Shown here piece after piece: positions 60,237 through 64,000 of a stretch of 64,000 nucleotides of DNA; position 1 is the first letter of the stretch, and every line of letters begins with the position of its first letter. The translations under genes were made by a program, and so were the position numbers. The notes below the pieces were generated by a model that had not been told where the DNA came from, did not search any database, and saw only the letters and a list, made by a program, of their open reading frames with translations. Source of the DNA: Methanosarcina thermophila TM-1. Lineage in GTDB: Archaea; Halobacteriota; Methanosarcinia; Methanosarcinales; Methanosarcinaceae. Location: the NCBI RefSeq assembly GCF_000969885.1, contig NZ_CP009501.1, positions 1,922,001 to 1,986,000 of the forward strand, given 5' to 3'.

Positions 60237-61523
60237 ATGCGAAGAGACTATATAGACACGGGCTATATCCCGAAGGATACCGATCTGACATGTGAATTCC
60301 ATATCGAGCCGTCGGCAGGAGTGAACTTTGAGGAAGCTGCAACCCATATGGCAGGGGAAAGCTCTATAGACTCCTGGACTGAAATTGTTACACTCAGTCC
60401 CGAACTTGCGACCAAGTTGAAACCCCATGTATTTTATGTGGACGAGGGATCACAAACTGTAAGGGTAGCTTATTCCGAAGAACTCTTTGAACTGGGTTCG
60501 GTCCCGCAGGTTCTGAGTGCAGTTGCAGGAAACATCCTGAGTATGAAAGTCGTTGATAATCTGAGGCTGCAAGATATCGCTTTTCCTAAGTCAATGCTCC
60601 GTGAGTTCAAAGGACCCAAATTCGGGTTGCCAGGAGTCAGGAAACTTACAGGTGTAGAAGACAGACCTCTCATAGGAACTATCGTCAAGCCGAAAGTGGG
60701 GTTAAACTCTGAAAAACACGCCGAGGTAGCTTACAACTCTTTTGCTGGAGGCTGCGACCTTGTCAAGGATGATGAGAACCTTACGGATCAGAAGTTTAAC
60801 AGCTTTGAAAAAAGAGCCGAACTCACCCTTAAACTTGCAGAAAAGGCAGAAGCTGAAACCGGAGAGCGCAAAATGTATATCTGCAACATTACTGCCCCGA
60901 CCTGCAAGGAAATGATCCGCCGCATGAATGTCCTTAAAGACCTGGGTGCGCACTACGCAATGATCGACATTGTTCCCGCAGGCTGGACTGCGCTTCAGAC
61001 CCTAAGAGAAGAAGTTGAAGACACAGATCTTGTACTTCACGCCCACCGATGTATGCACTCAGCCTATACTCGGAATCCTCGCCACGGAATAAGCATGCTT
61101 GTCGTTGCCAAGCTCTGCAGATTGATTGGACTTGACCAGCTTCACATAGGTACAGTTGTTGGAAAGATGCACGGAGAAAAGCACGAGGTTCTGAACCTCC
61201 GGGATGAGTGCGTACTTGACAATGTGCCTGCGGATGAAAGCCAGCACGTCCTTGCCCAGGATTGGGGAGGACTGAGACCAATGTTCCCGGTTGCATCAGG
61301 AGGGCTTGCCCCGACTATGATTCCTGACCTGTACTCTATTTTCGGAAGGGATATTATCATGCAGTTCGGCGGCGGAATTCATGCACATCCTATGGGTACG
61401 GCAGCAGGAGCTACTGCTTGCAGACAGGCGCTGGAGGCAACCCTTGAGGGAGTTAGCCTGCAGGAATATGCGAAAAAACACAAAGAACTTGAAGCTGCCC
61501 TTGATAAGTGGTTGAAGAAATAA
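60237..61523 (+). CDS. rbcL: form III ribulose-1,5-bisphosphate carboxylase/oxygenase
   Basis: A 428-residue archaeal RuBisCO. The catalytic Lys lies in GTIVKPKVGL (about residue 156) and the carbamylated Lys in GGCDLVKDDENL (about 182); LHAHRCMHSAYTRNP holds conserved His and Arg, and loop 6 is TVVGKMHGEKHE. Form III enzymes act in AMP/nucleoside recycling, converting ribulose bisphosphate and CO2 to 3-phosphoglycerate, rather than in a Calvin cycle. No AMP phosphorylase or ribose-bisphosphate isomerase gene is in the window, so the other pathway genes must lie elsewhere. Confidence 0.96.
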   Translation: MRRDYIDTGYIPKDTDLTCEFHIEPSAGVNFEEAATHMAGESSIDSWTEIVTLSPELATKLKPHVFYVDEGSQTVRVAYSEELFELGSVPQVLSAVAGNILSMKVVDNLRLQDIAFPKSMLREFKGPKFGLPGVRKLTGVEDRPLIGTIVKPKVGLNSEKHAEVAYNSFAGGCDLVKDDENLTDQKFNSFEKRAELTLKLAEKAEAETGERKMYICNITAPTCKEMIRRMNVLKDLGAHYAMIDIVPAGWTALQTLREEVEDTDLVLHAHRCMHSAYTRNPRHGISMLVVAKLCRLIGLDQLHIGTVVGKMHGEKHEVLNLRDECVLDNVPADESQHVLAQDWGGLRPMFPVASGGLAPTMIPDLYSIFGRDIIMQFGGGIHAHPMGTAAGATACRQALEATLEGVSLQEYAKKHKELEAALDKWLKK

Positions 61524-61579
61524 CCCGGATTGCCGGATAAAAACAACAGGAATAATAAGTGGAAAGGAGCTTACCCTCT

Positions 61580-62671
61580 GTGCAGGCAGAAAACGGAAAT
61601 AGAGCAAAAACCCTGGTTTTTCGGGTTTCCGATGAGAATTTCGATTCCGTCCTTGACAGGGCGGCAGACATAATCAAAAACGGCGGGACTGTAGCCTTTC
61701 CCACGGAAACGGTCTACGGGCTTGGAGCTGATGGTCTGAATCCTGAAGCAGTTCTGAAGATCTTCAAGGCAAAAGAGCGCCCTCCGGGAAATCCCCTTAG
61801 CCTGCTTGTCCATTCAAGGGAAGATATTAAGAAGGTAGCAAAAAATGTTCCTGAGAATGCTTTCAGGCTAATGGATGCTTTCTGGCCCGGTCCCCTTACG
61901 ATTATCCTGGAGAAAACCGATATTGTTCCTGATATTACCTCAGGAAACCTGCAGTCAATAGGAGTCCGCATGCCTGATCATAGAATTCCCCTGGAACTCA
62001 TAAAGAGGGCAGGCACTCCTCTTGCTGCTCCGAGTGCTAACCTGTCAGGAAAACCGAGTCCCAGCCTTGCAGCCCATGTTATATCTGATCTTACAGGCAG
62101 GATTGATGCAATTCTTGATGGAGGGAAGGCTGACATCGGTCTTGAGTCAACTGTAATTGATATGACTGTCGAGCCGCCTGTTGTGCTCAGACCCGGAGCC
62201 GTGAGTATTGAGGAGCTTGAAAGTATTATAGGAAAGGTCAGACTCGGATACAAAAGCAGCAAAGTAGAGAACGAACCGGATCTGTCCGAAAAAAAGGCAG
62301 GTCAGAAATACGGGCATTATACCCCTGATACAGAAGTCGTACTTGTTGAAGGGGAAGGCAAACCAGTCTCAGATAAGCTTGTCAAGCTACTTGATAATTA
62401 CAGGAGTAAAGGACAGAAAGTCGGGCTTCTTCTCAGTGAGGAAACCGCAGCTTTCCTTTCTATGAAAAATCTAAGCCCAGACAATTGTTTTTTACTGGGG
62501 TCCAGGAAAGAACCAGAGATAGCCGCCAGGAAACTCTTTGAAGGGCTAAGAAAACTTGACAGGAAGGGGCTGGACGTCATTGTAGCTGATGGGTCTTTCA
62601 GCCGTTCAGGACTTGGCGAAGCGCTTATTAACCGGCTTAGAGAAGCGTCTTCTAGAAAATTTGTTGTTTAA
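61580..62671 (+). CDS. sua5: threonylcarbamoyl-AMP synthase Sua5
   Basis: A 363-residue enzyme of the tRNA t6A pathway. It makes threonylcarbamoyl-AMP from threonine, bicarbonate and ATP, which the KEOPS complex uses on ANN-decoding tRNAs. The YrdC domain (about residues 12-200) shows GGTVAFPTETVYGLGADGLN, FKAKERPPGNPLSLLV, FWPGPLTIIL and APSANLSGKPSP. A linker holding QKYGHYTPD leads to the C-terminal Sua5 domain (about 255-360). The GTG at 61580 follows AAGGAG; a GTG at 61559 is also in frame but has no such site. Confidence 0.93.
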   Translation: MQAENGNRAKTLVFRVSDENFDSVLDRAADIIKNGGTVAFPTETVYGLGADGLNPEAVLKIFKAKERPPGNPLSLLVHSREDIKKVAKNVPENAFRLMDAFWPGPLTIILEKTDIVPDITSGNLQSIGVRMPDHRIPLELIKRAGTPLAAPSANLSGKPSPSLAAHVISDLTGRIDAILDGGKADIGLESTVIDMTVEPPVVLRPGAVSIEELESIIGKVRLGYKSSKVENEPDLSEKKAGQKYGHYTPDTEVVLVEGEGKPVSDKLVKLLDNYRSKGQKVGLLLSEETAAFLSMKNLSPDNCFLLGSRKEPEIAARKLFEGLRKLDRKGLDVIVADGSFSRSGLGEALINRLREASSRKFVV

Positions 62672-62721
62672 AAACTCAACTGTAATGCAAAGTTGAAGAT
62701 TCAGTTAAACGTTTAAGAGGG

Positions 62722-62961
62722 ATGGTCTTGAAAGCAGAAAAAAAGGAAAATCTGTTGAGAATGCGGGCTTATAAAAAAGTCATGGATAAAAATAAAAAAG
62801 TAAACAAAATCAATCTTGTAGTACTGGCTGCAGGCTTGCTTTTAACATTCCTGGGCATGGAGGAAGTAGGTAGTTATCTTCTCTGGGTAGGTATGTTTGT
62901 CCTTCTTATAACAGGAATTTCAGGCATTCTCGCATCTGGATCTCTTCGCAGACCAAGATAA
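62722..62961 (+). CDS. small two-helix membrane protein
   Basis: A 79-residue protein with a basic N-terminus (KAEKKENLLRMRAYKKVMDKNKK) and two membrane helices (about residues 30-45, INLVVLAAGLLLTFLG, and 52-70, YLLWVGMFVLLITGISGIL). I do not recognise the family. It lies between sua5 (50 bases before) and the DP2 gene (30 bases after) on the same strand and may be cotranscribed with them. The ATG at 62722 touches AGAGGG; a TTG at 62728 behind GGATGGTC is an alternative start. Confidence 0.65.
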   Translation: MVLKAEKKENLLRMRAYKKVMDKNKKVNKINLVVLAAGLLLTFLGMEEVGSYLLWVGMFVLLITGISGILASGSLRRPR

Positions 62962-62991
62962 GACAGATTTTCTTTTTAGAGGAGCTTTCAA

Positions 62992-64000
62992 ATGGGAGAA
63001 ACAATTGCAAGTAAGGAAATGCATGAATACTTCGACGAGCTTGAAGCAAGACTAAATGAGGCTATCGAGATTGCAAATAAGGCTCGAGCTCGTGGAGGAG
63101 ACCCAAAACCCACTGTAGAGATTCCCCTTGCTAAAGACCTTGCGGATAGGGTTGAGAACCTTATAGGAGTAAAAGGAGTTGCTGCGAAGCTCCGCGAGCT
63201 TGAGAAAAGGATGTCAAGGGAAGAAGCTGCTCTCGAAATCGGGCGCGAGGTAGCTGAGGGAGAGGTTGGAAGCTTCCCGACAAAAAAGGATGCAGTTGAA
63301 GCTGCGATTCGGGTTTCCATGGCAACCCTTACGGAAGGAGTGGTTGCAGCTCCTATTGAAGGTATTGACAAAGTTGAGCTGGGAACGAATGATGATGGTT
63401 CGCGGTATATACGGATTTTCTACTCGGGACCCATCCGGAGTGCAGGTGGAACTGCTCAGGCTCTTTCCGTGCTTGTTGGCGACTACGTAAGGCGAAATAT
63501 AGGTATTGATCGCTACAAGCCGAGGCCTGAGGAAGTAGAGCGTTATGTGGAAGAGATACTGCTTTATAAAAAGGTTGCAAGCCTGCAGTACACGCCCTCG
63601 GAAGAGGAGATCCGCCTGATAGTTAAGAATTGCCCTGTCTGTATTGATGGCGACCCAACCGAAGATGCCGAGGTTGAGGGGCACAGGGATCTGGAAAGGA
63701 TAGGGACAAACCGAGTTAGAGGGGGAATGTGTCTTGTGCTTGCAGAAGGGCTCGCACTTAAGGCGCCTAAAGTCAAGAAACATGTTAATAAGTTAAACAT
63801 GGATGGATGGGACTGGCTGGAAACCCTCATTGGCGGTACAAAAAAAAGTGATGATGAGAAAAATGAACAGAAAAACAAGATTAAACCTAAGGATAAGTAC
63901 ATAAGAGACCTTATTGCAGGCAGACCGGTTTTCTCCCATCCCTCAAGACCAGGAGGATTCAGGCTCCGATACGGGCGATCCAGAAATACTTCTTTTGCGG
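62992..64000 (+). CDS. polC: DNA polymerase II large subunit DP2 (PolD), N-terminal part
   Basis: The first 336 residues of the catalytic large subunit of the archaeal D-family replicative polymerase; the gene runs past the right edge. Family blocks are the N-terminal [36 protein letters not shown] region (in parts), GVAAPIEG-like [41 protein letters not shown] and [18 protein letters not shown]. The catalytic aspartates lie beyond the window. GAGGAGC precedes the ATG. The small subunit DP1 is not in the window. Confidence 0.95.
   Translation, partial: MGETIASKEMHEYFDELEARLNEAIEIANKARARGGDPKPTVEIPLAKDLADRVENLIGVKGVAAKLRELEKRMSREEAALEIGREVAEGEVGSFPTKKDAVEAAIRVSMATLTEGVVAAPIEGIDKVELGTNDDGSRYIRIFYSGPIRSAGGTAQALSVLVGDYVRRNIGIDRYKPRPEEVERYVEEILLYKKVASLQYTPSEEEIRLIVKNCPVCIDGDPTEDAEVEGHRDLERIGTNRVRGGMCLVLAEGLALKAPKVKKHVNKLNMDGWDWLETLIGGTKKSDDEKNEQKNKIKPKDKYIRDLIAGRPVFSHPSRPGGFRLRYGRSRNTSFA

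Overview
This window is a euryarchaeal chromosome segment, almost certainly from a Methanosarcina species (genus inferred from gene content; species not determined). The pointers are archaeal TBP, PAN, Cdc48/VAT and MBF1, archaeal ribosomal genes with acidic L10/L12 tails, the DP2 DNA polymerase, form III RuBisCO, an anaerobic cobalamin pathway, a Methanosarcina-type winged-helix/DUF1724 regulator, long AT-rich intergenic regions, GGTGATC/GGAGG ribosome-binding sites and TTTATATA-type promoters. No rRNA, insertion sequence, integrase, reverse transcriptase or CRISPR array was seen.

Layout. 1-1.4 kb: cobalamin genes cbiT-cbiL-cbiF (minus). 2.2-5.6 kb: a citrate/homocitrate-synthase-type enzyme convergent with an isocitrate dehydrogenase, then a TatD-like hydrolase. 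6.0-8.6 kb: aMBF1 divergent from the proteasome ATPase PAN, then a DUF99 protein. 9.1-14.2 kb: ftsZ, secE, spt5, rpl11, rpl1, rpl10 and rpl12. 14.5-18.1 kb: a radical SAM protein and a KAP-NTPase/FGE-domain fusion, the most accessory-looking gene here. 18.4-27.4 kb: SAM hydrolase, lipoprotein, QueG-like protein, Ogt, exported M3 peptidase, ThiC and an AglJ-like glycosyltransferase. 27.5-34.9 kb: tbp with three evenly spaced TATA boxes, then an operon of an unknown coiled-coil protein, SMC, ScpA and ScpB. 35.9-38.6 kb: iron repressor and FeoB. 40.1-43.3 kb: biotin ECF transporter (bioY, two EcfA, EcfT), followed by a decayed ArsR/permease pair. 44-51.6 kb: PspC protein, tRNA-Arg, IlvE, regulators, a phosphoribosyltransferase, a zinc-ribbon protein and a secreted protein. 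51.6-55.1 kb: HTH regulator, Cdc48 and two Hsp20 genes. 56.5-59.7 kb: two DUF1646 membrane proteins sharing a perfectly identical 312-bp tract. 60.2-64 kb: form III RuBisCO, Sua5, a small membrane protein and the start of DP2.

How it works together. Most of the window is housekeeping: translation and secretion (secE to rpl12, tRNAs, Sua5), chromosome structure (SMC complex), division (FtsZ), general transcription (TBP, Spt5, aMBF1), protein quality control (PAN, Cdc48, Hsp20) and cofactor or metal supply (cobalamin, thiamine, biotin, iron). Candidate control sites fit their genes: a BirA-type operator before bioY, a DtxR-type palindrome before the iron repressor and a structured leader before rpl1.

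Most interesting points: (1) the KAP-FGE fusion ends in a GC-rich, NNC-codon-rich C-type-lectin-like tail that resembles the variable region of diversity-generating retroelement targets; (2) three TTTATATA boxes exactly 32 bp apart before tbp suggest autoregulation; (3) an unrecognised coiled-coil protein heads the condensin operon; (4) a gene-conversion tract joins the two DUF1646 genes; (5) a candidate structured RNA lies upstream of them; (6) short tandem duplications recur in the intergenic DNA.
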